A stretch of DNA of 64,000 nt from Gracilaria domingensis. Lineage: Eukaryota > Rhodophyta > Florideophyceae > Gracilariales > Gracilariaceae. Position numbers and translations under genes: made by a program. Within the stretch, counting starts at the first letter, position 1. Each line of letters starts with the position of its first letter. The notes beneath the pieces are model-generated. The model was not told where the DNA came from, ran no database searches, and worked only from the letters and a program-made list of their open reading frames with translations. Of this stretch, positions 49,851 through 61,337 are shown one piece after another. The stretch covers positions 337,561-401,560 of the forward strand of contig VCMS01000042.1 of NCBI GenBank assembly GCA_022539475.1, given 5' to 3'.

Positions 49851-51268
49851 TTTCTGTTGTTGGTTGCTTGCGCTGCCTCATACCATGAGAACATGGTATG
49901 TATGATGTTCGTTTTGCATGCCTCGTAGAAATGAGATGAAAAAGGGTATCCTATGGCGCGTGGATATACCAACTTTACTGATGGTGGACCTCAGAGAAGT
50001 GAGAAGATTAAAACATCTGAAATTTAGAGTGTGGGACATCTTCTTCCAAAGTGGCAACGCCAGTACTCGAGTAGGTATTACAGGACAAGTCTGGAACGAT
50101 TTGAAAACAACCTTTACTTTGGCGAGCTTCGAAAGTGGCGAGACCCATACGTGAAGACCGTCCTCAATCACCTAAGTGCGGGTGTCAAAGCGTACTCAAC
50201 AGGACGACGTTCGTCACAGTTGCTTGTGTCCAATATGATACAGATGGAATCATGACGTACGCTTGGTGAATAGATGCTGTCGTTTAGAAGTGTTTCATAC
50301 TTCTTATCATTGGATCTGTGACAAATGGAGGTGAGGCTGTCGTTATCCAGCTGTTGGTGATTTGCATGAGTTCATTAGATTGGCGATGACGAAATGATAC
50401 ATAAGATGGCTCCCAAACCTTCTTGGTGGGTAGAACCAGAGCACTAGTACGACATGTTACTGATTGACCTCATGTACTTTTGCAATACAAGCCCGTTGAG
50501 TCTTTGCAAACGAGTCATTAAATTTGCCAAACCAACTTGATACATTTACTTTAAGTCTCATTGTCTTGGTTGTGATGTGTTCCGACCTCAATCATTAGAA
50601 TTGACACCTTTCCCGCATGCTTGCCAAAGTAAATATCGTAACATGAGGTTGAAATCACATACACTGATTTGCTGGTCTCATGTGCAAAACCTAATTGATT
50701 CTCGATAGTTCAGTGCTTCCATCATTACGATTTAATTAAGAATTCAATGCTTAGAGCATCCATGTTCGTTTTGTACCTTCCTGTTGATATGCTATTGAAA
50801 GCTCTATTGACACATATATTGAAGATTGGCAAATCAAATAAAGTCAATTTATTAAAATTTTATGTCGCAAATTCAAAGCAAATCTAATGAAAATTCAGTA
50901 CCCATAGTTCCGCCTGAGGAGAACTAATGGGGTAAAGAGTGATACTTAAGTACAAACGGTGGGTAAGCGCAGAACGCGAACATGTTTCACCTTGTGAAAG
51001 TGAGCGAAATGTATGATATGTGATTGTACTGAATGAATGATAGAGCTTGTATGAGACGACAAGCCACAAAGTGTGGTGATGTTTTATGAAAAGTAGGTTA
51101 AAAAATAGAAATTGTAGAATGAATGAAACTGATCTCGAACCTGAGTTGCAAAGTACGAGATACGGAGAGCTTGAATACAGGATTAAAGGAGCCATTTTGG
51201 CTTCATAACTGACGTGAACGGGTTCTATAACTTCACTCGGATAGCCATAATCTTCTTTTTTATTGAGG
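49851..51268. other. Intergenic, AT-rich, no gene seen
   Basis: Few open frames and no motif. The last 300 bp is the promoter region of the epimerase remnant. Confidence 0.5.
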
Positions 51269-51276
51269 TATAAAAG
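51269..51276 (+). promoter_or_regulatory. Canonical TATA box before the epimerase pseudogene
   Basis: TATAAAAG lies 56-63 bp before the ATG at 51332. Its presence argues against a retrocopied (mRNA-derived) origin. Confidence 0.65.
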
Positions 51277-51331
51277 AGGTGTGTGTCTGGGAGCGAGAGG
51301 TCTGGCGTTACTGAAGTTTTTCGTGTTCAGA

Positions 51332-52030
51332 ATGGATTCTCGTTTAAATATAGCGCCATCAATTTTGGCTTCAGACTTTGCTCTCCTTTCAGATGAAGCG
51401 AGTGCAATGGAAGAGGCTGGAGCGGAGTGGCTGCATATAGAGGTAATGGATGGTCATTTTGTGGCGAACCTTACTGTTTGAACCTCTATTGTGAAAGCGC
51501 TGCGGAGGCATACGGAATTGTTTTTGGACTGTCATCTGATTGTATCAGATCCTGTGCGATGGATAAAAGACCTTGCAGAAGCAGGCGCAGACGGAGTCAC
51601 ATTTCATATCGAGAGAGTGGCTAAGGGACTAGAAAAGTGCGAGGTACCAACTGAGGAGGAGAACGTGGTGTTGAAGGAATTATGTAACCGAATTAAAAGG
51701 ATGGGAATGCAGGTTGGAGTTGCATTGCGCCCGAATACGACTATAAAGGTCGTAGAAGCACTTATGAAGGAAGGAGTTGTAGATATGTTTTTGTTGATGA
51801 CGGTGGAGCTAGGGTTGGAGGACAGGCGTTTATGGAGGGTGTTCTTGATAAGGTGCGACACGCAAGGGAGTTGTACCCAATAATAGGGATACAGGTGGAT
51901 GGGGGTATTAAACTGAGTACCGTGAAAGGAGTAGTGAAGGCCGGTGCAAACATTTAAGTTGCAGGATCTGCCATCTTTGGCTCGAGTAACCCAGCTCATG
52001 TCATAGCTGGTTTTCAAAAAATTGGTTAGA
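51332..52030 (+). pseudogene. Ribulose-phosphate 3-epimerase, broken
   Basis: The ATG at 51332 opens [19 protein letters not shown] and [15 protein letters not shown], the first two signatures of ribulose-phosphate 3-epimerase (metal and base residues in the SILSADF and DVMDGHFVPN motifs). A TGA at 51479-51481 replaces what is normally a Gly codon. The frame then goes on with HTELFLDCHLIVSDPVRWIK, HIE, GVALRPNT and MTVELG, the usual TVEPGFGGQ strand. A shift at about 51800 leads to VGGQAFMEGVLDKVR, IQVDGGIK and, after a TAA near 51956, VAGSAIFGSSNP. All TIM-barrel elements of a full-length cytosolic-type enzyme (about 230 aa, no transit peptide) are present. The enzyme interconverts ribulose-5-P and xylulose-5-P in the pentose phosphate pathway. 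Two stops and one shift make it non-functional; a working copy must exist elsewhere. Confidence 0.85.
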
Positions 52031-52097
52031 GATAGTAGCATAAAATTATTGTTTATTACAATGTTACCTTTATGTGTTATCAAAACTATATTCTCCG

Positions 52098-52427
52098 TCT
52101 CCATTGGAGATGTATTTCTCTTGTGTCACAACTGGGAGAGAATGTAAGAGAACATCAATATATCTCCAGTGGATGTTGAGAGGGAGGGTGATCTACTCTA
52201 CGTGCTATCATTATTACCAATCCGGTGTGGAGTGGTGACATCTTCCTGTTTTGTCACAACCCACACAGGATGTGACAGAAGAAGAAGATGCTCCCACTCG
52301 AGACGGATGGTGAACTACTCTAAGTACAATCACTACTCTGCAGCTTGCCTCCACTGCGGACATCTTCCTGTTTTGCCATAACCACCGTGTAAGGTTATGG
52401 CGGAAGAGAAAATATCCCCGGTGGAGG
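52098..52427. repeat. Tandem array of three imperfect hairpins
   Basis: Three related inverted repeats lie about 125 bp apart. Unit 2 has 32-nt arms (52230-52261 and 52268-52299) that pair at 25 of 32 positions, plus G-U pairs, around a 6-nt loop. Unit 3 (52348-52383 and 52393-52427) has 35-36-nt arms, and unit 1 (about 52098-52173) is more decayed. ACATCTTCCTGTTTTG is shared by units 2 and 3. The shape is that of a small-RNA precursor cluster or of tandem foldback elements. Confidence 0.65.
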
Positions 52428-52668
52428 CGAGGTGGGTGGGGACTATGTGAGCGCGAAAGAGGGGACAGAAGGGTGACGCTTAAATAGTGGAAGGTGCGGA
52501 TGTGTACAGTAGATGTTTTGGCGGAAAATGGGATGAGGGAAACAGGGACAATCATGGTGCTGGATAGAGCCCATGCGATTGGACAGTGGGGATGGATAGC
52601 ACAGCGTAACTCGATTGCACTGTATCGCCGAGAAAAGTTCGATCCATCTACTACTTCTTCTTCTGAAG

Positions 52669-53800
52669 ATGTCGAAAGGATACGTGAATGATGAAGAGCT
52701 GTTAGAGCTGTTGGAGGAGAAAGAGGTACCGCCGACGCCGTCCCCAAGGCGGGAAGAGGACGTGATGACGGCGGCTGGTCGGATGTCGCAGAAGAAGGAA
52801 GTGGCCGATGAAGGAAAGAAGTGTGAGGCGAGGGAAGGGGATGGTGATGAGCCAGGACGTTAAGGGAAAACTAAAAGAGTTTTCAGGAGACTTGCAGGCA
52901 AGGTGACTGGTGTAGTAAGGTAAAATGACCAACGTCATTGAAAAATAAGTAAGTTTTTTTCTTTCACTGATATTTCCATAAGTGTGATTTTTTGAAAAAT
53001 TTAAATTCCTCGAAAGTGCCCTTACATTTTATTGAAAGGCATCAATTTCATTTACCACCGCGTGATCATTCAATGACAGTGGGTTTTGCTAGGGAGGGTG
53101 GAGAAGGGGGTAGAATTGGATGTGGACGGGGTCGCAATGGAGAGAAGAGGTGCTGTGCATTTGAGTCAGTTAGAGGTTGGAGACCAGATGGAGAGTGGGG
53201 TCGGAGAGCGTGACAGGGAGATGCGGTTTGTGGGGGAGATGAAGGAGAGGGTGGTGATGTCGGAGTTGGTAATGAAGGAGCCAGTGGACAATGGCATTGT
53301 GGAAATTGTAACGAAAATGGGCTGTGTGGTGCTGAGTGGGGGTGGTAGTGGTGTTTTGGTTGAGGCGATTTCGAGCCTGCGGAATTCGTTGTCGGTATTA
53401 GGAGTGGAGATGAGGAATCATGTGTATGGGATAGTGGAGTGTGCAGGAAGGAAGGTTGGAAAGTTGCGGGAGGAGAATAGAGTTCTGAACGAGGGGTTCG
53501 ACGTGCTGGAAAAGGAGGTGAAGGAGGTTGGCAAAAGGCAAAGATTGGTGCAAGAGGAGACGGTGAAAGGACGTGTGGAGGGAAAGACGGAGAAGGGAGG
53601 TACGGGAAGGGTGGTGCGGTTGGGGATGGGAAGAGCCGTCTGAAGAAGAGGCGTAAGGAGGTGGAGGAGGTGGTGGAGGAGGTGCCGCGGGAGGGAGTCG
53701 AGGCTTCGGTGTTGACTGGGTTTAGGAGTGTGGGGGATGCAGCGCGGACTGCGAAGGGGATTCTGAGCGGACAGGAGGAGAGAAGGTTGAGAGGGATGTG
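52669..53800 (+). pseudogene. Possible broken two-exon gene, coiled-coil protein
   Basis: The ATG at 52669 opens an acidic frame (MSKGYVNDEELLELLEEKEV ...) to a TAA at 52861-52863. The same phase continues with GKTKRVFRRLAGKVTGVVR up to a possible donor (AGGTAAAAT) near 52919. An acceptor-like TTTTGCTAG at about 53083-53091 precedes a second long frame (first ATG 53137, MERRGAVHLSQLEVGDQMES) reaching 53643. That frame has a predicted coiled coil (VGKLREENRVLNEGFDVLEK). A shifted frame then adds KKRRKEVEEVVEEVPREGVE and ends near 53800. Not recognised. The region is strongly purine-skewed on the plus strand, which also opens frames on the other strand, so the coding claim is tentative. Confidence 0.35.
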
Positions 53801-55211
53801 AAGCCGTTTTGGGGCGAGGGGGGTATACAAGAATGGGGAGAGTTGCCCACCTGACTTCTACAAAATGACGTTCGCGGAGACGGAGAGGGAGGATGCGAAC
53901 GCGTGAGGGGCGAGAAAAGGGTAAAGAGTGGGAGTGGTGTGGACTGGGAAGAAATGGTGGGATGATTGAAGTGGGATGAGTTGCGATTGGCATTGCAACA
54001 TGGAAGAAAATGGAAATGCAAACTAGCACGATCGCAGATTTGAGAGAGGGTCGTGGAAAAGAGTGAATGGGGCGATGCGGCGAAGTGGAACCTCTACAAA
54101 AACTAGGAGACCCAAGAATTAAACTGCGCGAGACGGAATTTAATATTCCAAAATTTCTTAACTTTTTGAGTGCCAGCCTCTGCCACCCCCCTAGCGCGCC
54201 CCAAATAGCCTAAAACCTAGCCTAGTTTCCAAAGCGAACAGACTATATTCCACTTTGTACAACACAGACGGTGCGACGGACACACAAGTGCCAGAATTAC
54301 ACTCAATACAGAGCGGAAGCGATACCTGAGCCAGGTGAACAATTGTCAACGACGAGGGACAAAAGAACAAAAACAAAAAGAAACAAAACAAGAACAGACC
54401 GCCACAGCTGCGAAGACAATCAAGTATTCCAGAAATGGCGAGACAAGTGCTTCCTAGTTGCCCCTGACGGGTAGTAGTGCCGAAACCACTCCTGGCTACT
54501 CTTCTGGAGGAGTTGTAGACCTAAGTAGGCAGCTATCTACTATAGACCGATCCTAGACAGAATACGACTCAGTTGTCCATTTACTTGGAGGCTCAAGGTT
54601 GAGATATCCGCAGCATATATACTAGTACTACTTTATCTACGGTGCACAGCTCCCGCGGGTTCTACATGTTGGAGCATAATTCTCAACGGGCGTGGCACGA
54701 TTATCTGCAGGCCAAATCCAAAATGTGGTCGACTATCACACTTCCTACGAGGTATTCACCTATTAGGGTTCCACTAAAAACATCTCAAAATTAACCAAAA
54801 TGAGATGGAGTTTTCATATCTTAGCCATGTCACCGCCCATTTTCACCATCTCATTATGAGAACCAAGATACATTCGATAGCGGAAAAGCTATTGCTCCAC
54901 AAATACTTTGATACGTTTCTACGAGTGCTCGTAGATGACTTTCGAAAACCTCAGAACGGAACATCCGTACTTTGCAATGATAATCGACTTCGACGTATAT
55001 GAGCGTACTTTACATTCTTCACCACTGACTGGCCTGCTGCATCGAAGGCTTTAGGTTACGTGGGCATACGGCAACCGTTTTCTTCAGCTTCTGTCTGAAG
55101 CTGAAGGATTATGTGCCTTCGTTGAAGTCATCTTATGCCATTCCTGAGATCCCAAAAGGAACTATGCAGGCAGTGATGTACCCTCGCCAGAAGAACCGAC
55201 AAGAATATAGT
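53801..55211. other. Intergenic, no recognised gene
   Basis: A lysine-coding A-rich stretch (about 54360-54400) and many stops. Possible old retroelement leader, but no motif supports it. Confidence 0.35.
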
Positions 55212-57246
55212 TCATGTGACATTATAGACACCACCAAAAGAATCAGACTGAGCTATTTCATTGTACGCCTCGTTCTCATGGTTTAAAGACCCCTTCCTTT
55301 GGTATTCTGGACCGCCAGAAGGCTCACGAAGATCATATGCGCAAAAGAATTCATCACACGCTAAACGGAGTTCAACAGTAAGCAAGGTAGCGTCAGAAAT
55401 CTGTTGTTTCATCTCATCAGACGTGGCACGTGTAAATTGGTGAATCTTTTCACAACATTGAGACCCATTTTTCTGCGAGGTCTTCCCAGTAGTATGAGAA
55501 CGGTAAACTTATCGCTGGGAACAATTTCCATTCGAAATCGATCGTTTCCCTCTTCATCGGGGCATATACGTAGAGAAACAACTTTCCGCGTGATTCTATT
55601 CCCTGGTATTCATTTGGGTGCTCTATGTACTGACTGTGTCTGGTGCAGGGGCTCAAGTGCTTAATCCGAGCCTCTTTTGCGCCGAAATCTGATTTTTGTC
55701 GTATCTTTGTCGCATCTATGCCGCATGGATGGTTGATTTATGGGTGGTGGCCGCACACCACAGGCACAGTTTCAATCTCAAAAATTACGTTCTTTCATTC
55801 CGTTACATCTGTCATGATCAGATATACATTTGGCACTCATACGACACATATAATGCAAAGATAGGACTTATATACCACCGTGCGCCAAACGAGGCATAGA
55901 TTAATCAACTGAACCCCTATATTATACAACAAGCTCACACACACCACCCAAACGTTCAACTGGAATGGTCGTTTGCAGCCGCAAGTGGCGGGGGGGGGGT
56001 TTCTCGCGATTGAGAACGTTAGAATGTCGCAATAGTTTCAGGCCATGAATAATTGGCCATGAGCTATGCACGAGATCGAAAGGTAAAGCTGTCCTTTTAA
56101 CATGCATGTCATTAAGAGCGAGATTCAACGCGCAAAGTACTATCTTTTGATCAGCAGCCTTTGCACCCCAAGCGTGAAAGTACTTTTTCGCTGGGTGGAC
56201 TAAAGACAAGCTCAATGCCTAGAGCGTGACAAAGCGCTGTAGTTCGGTCAATAACAGCTGTTGGAGTCGGTCTTCGGTCATCTAGTATGAGGTTGAGGTC
56301 TGGTTGGAGCTCTCCAGACCTCACTTTCGAAAAAGCAAACTAATTGTCTGCTTGTTCTCTGCTCCAGAAGGCAGTGTAACGTCTTCAACATGTGACACCT
56401 TTAAAACAGTTGTTCTATCATTTGGGTTTGCACGCTGCGTAAACTTCTTTCGCATCTTCTTACGACGTTCTTCGTTGTCCTCATACCGGCGACCAAATTC
56501 TTTACAGGCACGACAGGGGTTCTCAGTCTTCAATTCCCTCAAAAATGTACCATTCTCTGCGCCTTTGGAATTTGCACGTTTTCCTAGGATAGCGGTCTGG
56601 ACGTTGGGAGGTTTGACTTTCTACGTCTGCTTCACAATCACTCATATGGCTGAGCGACATCATAGCGTCCTGCAAGGAGAACATCGGTTTACCCACGCAA
56701 GAATTCATCACACTTTGTTCAACTTTATTGAGCTTTGCAGGAACAATGACCGCATTTTGGTTGTTAACGGAGCTGTCATGTACCAAAGAGTCAAGGAGAA
56801 ATTTTATTTCCATGCGCGACAATCCCACTTCAGAAAGCACTGATTTGTTGCTACACATATTGTGGTTCGATGTAAGCTGTAATTTTTATACAGTTTATTG
56901 TCTTCTGAGAACTTTTGGCATTGCGCAGTATCATTACAACAAACATCTGTTCGTGGCTGTATTGAATCCATTCGTGTCTGCGCTCTACTCTGAAACACAT
57001 CATTGAACCTGTTGGTAAAGAAATGAATCTTTTCCCCTGGTTTGCGGATGCACGCAGAGATGGCCGAAGAAAACTCACTTCGCGTTTTACGATCTCCTTC
57101 GGGCTCTTCTTTGCGATAAAGTTCAAGATTGATTCAATCATTGCCTCATTTTTCTTGCCGTTTTCGTTTCCATCAAGAGAAAGATTTCCGCTTCGTTGAG
57201 CTCGGTCCAACGGAACCTGTACTATAGCATACCATGAGAGATACAC
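55212..57246 (-). other. Fragmented minus-strand frames, possible retroelement remnant
   Basis: Several protein-like minus frames follow each other: 57246-56851 (SILNFIAKKSPKEIVKREVS), 56858-56523, 56542-56321 (CRACKEFGRRYEDNEERRKK, basic with a Cys pair), 56215-55922 (DLVHSSWPIIHGLKLLRHSN, which loosely resembles the end of a retroelement protease), 55656-55450 and 55412-55212. Their order and decay suggest one broken gene or element of about 2 kb, but no diagnostic motif is present. Confidence 0.3.
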
Positions 57247-57251
57247 TAATA

Positions 57252-58304
57252 GACCTGCACCCTTACGGACGGCATTTCATTTGTTGTAGACTGCTGCAAA
57301 GCGATGCATCATTTACATCCAAACGCGTAATGCTTTGTGATATTGGACTTTAGAGGTAACATTTGTGACGAATTTTGGCGCACTACTTATGCTCCCTCCA
57401 GATTCAGTAGCGACAACTTCATTTGGGCCCATAACTGTGGGAACCGCGGCAGTGTGGTGGGATATGATAAACTTGGGTCGGGAATACTGAAGCGAAGGAG
57501 AAGCACTGATCAGCATCAAAGATGAGTCGGTGTCGTTATGACTCCGATCATCCTGTTTACTCAGTCCCCACCTTCGGACTGTCTTAAAGCTTTGCGTTGG
57601 GCCCATTCGCTTGGACAGTACATCACGGAGTAGCTGCTTCCAATTCAGCACGTATTGTCAATGCAAACGTTACTGATTCGCGACGTGCTTCATGGCAATG
57701 GAAACATTAGATCTCGATCTACTAACTGATGCAACCTACAACAGTACTAATAAACAGCTCATGGATGCCAAACCGACTTCTCATTAAGTGCTTGCAAGGT
57801 AAAATTGTAGCCATAAATCGTAATTTTACACTGGAGTTTCCTCGCCGGGCATATGGAGAGCACCGGAAGCAATCCCAAAAGCTGTATTATTTACTTTAAG
57901 CCAACGTTATTAGTATGTAGGACAACTCTATCTTGAAACCTACTCCACGTGCACGTAAAATAATAAAGTAGACAATTTGAAGTATTGAATCGCTATGGAG
58001 TGTGGTTTACATTACGAATTAGATGGGTTGCAAACGCGCTGTCAGATACTGAAGCCGTTAATTTTGGTACTTTTTTGTTCCCTTAGACATTAGAGACAAC
58101 ATTTTGCAGAGTAAAAGCAAAGCGGTAACTATGACTGACTAAATACCTTCATATCAGCAAATAATTTGACTAACTTAACGGCTAACCACTTCTTGAGATA
58201 ACGTGTACAAGTATCATACGCATCCAAGTGTATAACGCCCAAACCAGTCTCAAGATATGCGTGACTACTTTTTCAAAGGCATGGAACGTACCACATTGTA
58301 GAGT
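57252..58304. other. Intergenic, no gene seen
   Basis: AT-rich, with short frames only; one minus frame (57651-57313) has no recognisable motif. Confidence 0.4.
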
Positions 58305-58600
58305 TTGGATGTGAACCATCCAATAATGCCCGATCAATCTGATCCAAGCACCAATCGGACTCCCCTTTCAGCAGCTGCCGTTATTCAGACACATGCCGCA
58401 CAACAATTGAAACGCCGCCGGCCGTCACAAAAAAATGGTGGAAGCCTCCAAGTTTTCCGTATAGAGTACACTTGCCCCCAAAATTATATGAGATGGTTAC
58501 CGTCCACACTTTCACTGTCAAATGTGCAGCATCTTTCGAAAACTGAAAAATCGTACTCTAACAGAAATATTGTGCTGCATTATGAGACTTATGGTAGAAG
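58305..58600 (+). other. Open frame leading into the 45-bp palindrome
   Basis: A plus frame opens at the ATG at 58311 (MNHPIMPD-type start is not certain because an upstream non-ATG codon is in phase) and reads a polar segment (QSDPSTNRTPLSAAAVIQTH, AQQLKRRRPSQKNGG). It runs into the palindrome; after it, a different phase (LLFSNTERQFRYIIKKAKRQ ... TLWVIASDIASLGRERTKLY) looks more protein-like. No family recognised, and the exact start is uncertain. Confidence 0.2.
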
Positions 58601-58608
58601 TCTTTTTG

Positions 58609-58653
58609 AAAAGATCCAGAGTTGCCTGCACTGCAGGCAACTCTGGATCTTTT
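58609..58653. repeat. Perfect 45-bp palindrome (22-bp arms, 1-bp centre)
   Basis: The left arm 58609-58630 and right arm 58632-58653 are exact reverse complements around a single C at 58631. The core reads GTTGCCTGCACTGCAGGCAA. Protein-like frames on either side are in different phases. Confidence 0.9.
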
Positions 58654-58770
58654 GTTCAGCAACACTGAACGCCAGTTTCGCTACATTATCAAAAAAGCTA
58701 AGCGTCAGCAAACTTTATGGGTCATTGCTTCAGATATTGCTTCTTTGGGTCGCGAAAGAACAAAACTGTA

Positions 58771-59450
58771 TGGCAAAACCACTCGGCAGGCGGATACGGA
58801 AACCACACGCGCGCATTAAACACTCATGGACTTCAGCCGTGCTCCCTGCGCGGGGCGGATGAGTGGGAGAGCCCTCTGTTGAAGTCGAAATGTGCCGGGC
58901 ATAACTGCTGGAGACCCCTTCCTTCTTTACTGACAGAGAAGAAGCGCGAGAATTTACTGATGGGGCAGGGCCAGAGATTGGAGAAACGCCACAAGAGTGG
59001 GAAGATTCGTGCAAGTGGTACGCAAAAACGGGAAAATGGGAAATCGGGTCGTGTATACGAGAAAGAACTCAAGAAATAGGAGTTGATGGTAGAAACCACA
59101 GTAAGTAGACCTGTATACACAGAACGAAACACACTAAAACCCTGGGAAAATAATTAAAGAATGTTAAACACAGAAACAAACAATAAAAAGAAGTCAATAG
59201 CACCATAATATACGAACAGTGGTTCTTCGACGGGCAATTGGGGATATCTACACCGGAACAGTGACGACTCTCCTGGATATGGCTGTTCATCAGCGGGGCT
59301 CTTTAGAGCCAAGATTCTCCATGTTGGGGGTTTACTCAGTGGGGGCGACGGCGGTTGCCGTCGCCTAAATATTATCACTCAGTTACCGTAGATTACTAGT
59401 CATTGCTGGCACCGTGACCAGTATTGGCCACATATGTCTCATTTTACCCC
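58771..59450 (+). repeat. Interspersed repeat R, copy 3
   Basis: Matches copy 1 (33600-34312, inverted) for about 700 bp and copy 2 for its first 190 bp. It opens GGCAAAACCACTCGGCAGGC and later has ATACGAACAGTGGTTCTTCG and GATTACTAGTCATTGC. It lies 24 kb from the other two, so this is a dispersed family. Confidence 0.6.
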
Positions 59451-59627
59451 CTTTGATCAGACGGCGTCCGTCCAGGGCGGACACCCTGCATGTCTCCGGA
59501 GACCATATTCTTCTCCGGTAGACTCCCAAAATGGGCCAATTTTCCGTGGCGATACTCATAAATGAGGGAGTTACCGTCATAACGGATCTCATAGTTACTC
59601 AGATGAAATGAATATTTGATTGAATGC

Positions 59628-59834
59628 ACTCAAACTTTTGATTGTTTGGCGGGAAAAAGTAGTCAAGATGAAAGTAGTTTGAAGACTTGTGTCTCGCACA
59701 ATTTGATTGCAGTCAATATTTTGAATGTGCGCAGCGTTCAAAAAACATTTTGCCTCTACAGTTTGACTCCAAAGAGCAGGGTAAGTAGTAAGAAGGAATC
59801 AAAGTTTGACTGCCAAACATTCAAAATTTTGACT
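59628..59834. mobile_element. Small MITE-like element (about 207 bp)
   Basis: ACTCAAACTTTTGATTGTTT at the left (59628-) and the reverse complement of 59812-59834 agree at 20 of 23 positions. There is no coding capacity. Related TTTGACT/AGTCAAA motifs occur near 26.4 and 26.7 kb. Confidence 0.55.
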
Positions 59835-61337
59835 TGATTTGAATTCTTTCTCCCAATTCCACGTAAAACCAACTCACCTCTTTTTCGGTCAGTATCATTG
59901 ATTCGTATGGGCAGTCAAGCCATGCCACATGCCTGCGCTGCCCCCAGGCGCTCGCAGAACGGTTCGAACATAACGTCGAGGCTCTGTGGCATCTGAAAAG
60001 GCGCCGCCCGTTGCAGTGGTGGCCGGCCTGGTGCCCATTGAAGCGCCGGCGCAGCGGCCATTGCAACGCTCGGCGTTCTTGCTGCTTTCCTCCAATCGCT
60101 ACCCATCGGCGCTGTAATTGAAAAAATCGATCAAGAGGGCTACTGAGAGTGTGAACGTTGATTACATCGGTTCGGCTCCTTCTTCTACGAAGGAAACGAA
60201 CGTGGTCGATTTGTGGGCACTCGACGCAATGCATCACGAACGATTCTAACTCTACAATGGGCACATTTGGTATAATGGCGATAGCCAGAGCGGGCATATG
60301 CGAAGGGCGGTACACACGTCACAAGCACTCTCACTCGAAATGCACCCATGTTTTCGCTCCGCCGTTTTGTTCTCAATTTCCGAAAGCGCCGAAATGGACC
60401 TCAAACCAATATCCACACTTACCGATGCATCGTCGACAGTCGCTTGAATTTGTCAAAATGCAACAGTTTGCCAAATAGATGGCGCCCATGCTTATGCCAC
60501 ACACCTGCATTCCATGCGTCCAAAGTATGTGGCGGCGGCGCTGGCCGCTGTGGTACGCACTGCGCATTGCAAGGAGCTCATGCTGCCGCAGCGGCGTCCA
60601 TGCATCCACAGCAGCTCCAGGTGATGTAGTCACCGCGAAGTGATGACTTACCGCCGCATCCGCCATTGCACCACGTTTTTATGCGTTCTGCTCGTATGAA
60701 ATAGATTTATTCTCTCTAATCTTCTGTTCCTCAGCAGCACTTCTCGCCTTACTTGCGTCAACCTGGGAAGATGCTCATGCACACTGATTTGTTCAAATGG
60801 AACTTGCTGCTGGCAGTGACGGCATCGTTGTACAATGAAGGCAACCAGCATTGAGTTCCTTGCTTCTCGCACATTCAGAAGTGTTCTTGACCCTTATGGC
60901 AACCTGAATATAGCCTTGGAATCTTTGAATTTGAACCAGTAGTCACCAACATGAATCGAATTTGCGGCAGCAGCTTCGTGTCTTTTACATAGAATCTAAC
61001 TGTGATGTGTGGGCATTAACAGAATCGCATGGCTTAACACCTTGCCTTCGTTCTGGACACACTTTTGGACTTACAACGTGAAAACTTGAGTGCCAGGACA
61101 GCTAGCTTTACCAAAGAGGAACTTATGCCAACGAAGCCAAAAGAAATCACTTCTCCCAAGAACACGAGATGCAACGCGAGTTAGAGATCAGCAAGCTCTT
61201 CGAGATCCAAGACTTGTTTTCCCATTGCAGCCTCCAGCATAATGTCCGTCTGTGGAGAAGTAGAGCATAGCATTTGGGATGGAACCCGTGACTTCCACTT
61301 GTCGGATTTTTAATTCACGAACGTTAGCAGGAACATG
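59835..61337. other. No confident gene; small zinc-finger-like frames on the minus strand
   Basis: Minus frames at 60851-60648 (ATG start; QRCRHCQQQVPFEQISVHEH) and 60376-60185 (YTKCAHCRVRIVRDALRRVP) have Cys-x2-Cys pairs in a basic context. They could be pieces of one zinc-binding protein broken by shifts. A GC-richer patch (about 60000-60120 and 60520-60620) stands out. Not enough to name a gene. Confidence 0.3.

Noticed and set aside
51332-52030. The epimerase as a functional gene with a readthrough stop or introns
   Set aside because: The first stop might be read through, but the frameshift and second stop have no splice sites nearby that would restore the frame.
52200-52430. The three-unit repeat as a CRISPR array
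   Set aside because: The units are themselves inverted repeats of about 75 bp with diverged copies, in a eukaryotic genome and without cas genes.
53066-54029. Minus-strand Pro/Ser/His-rich frames of about 200-250 residues
   Set aside because: They are the complement of a purine-skewed stretch; the composition is what the skew predicts and no motif is present.
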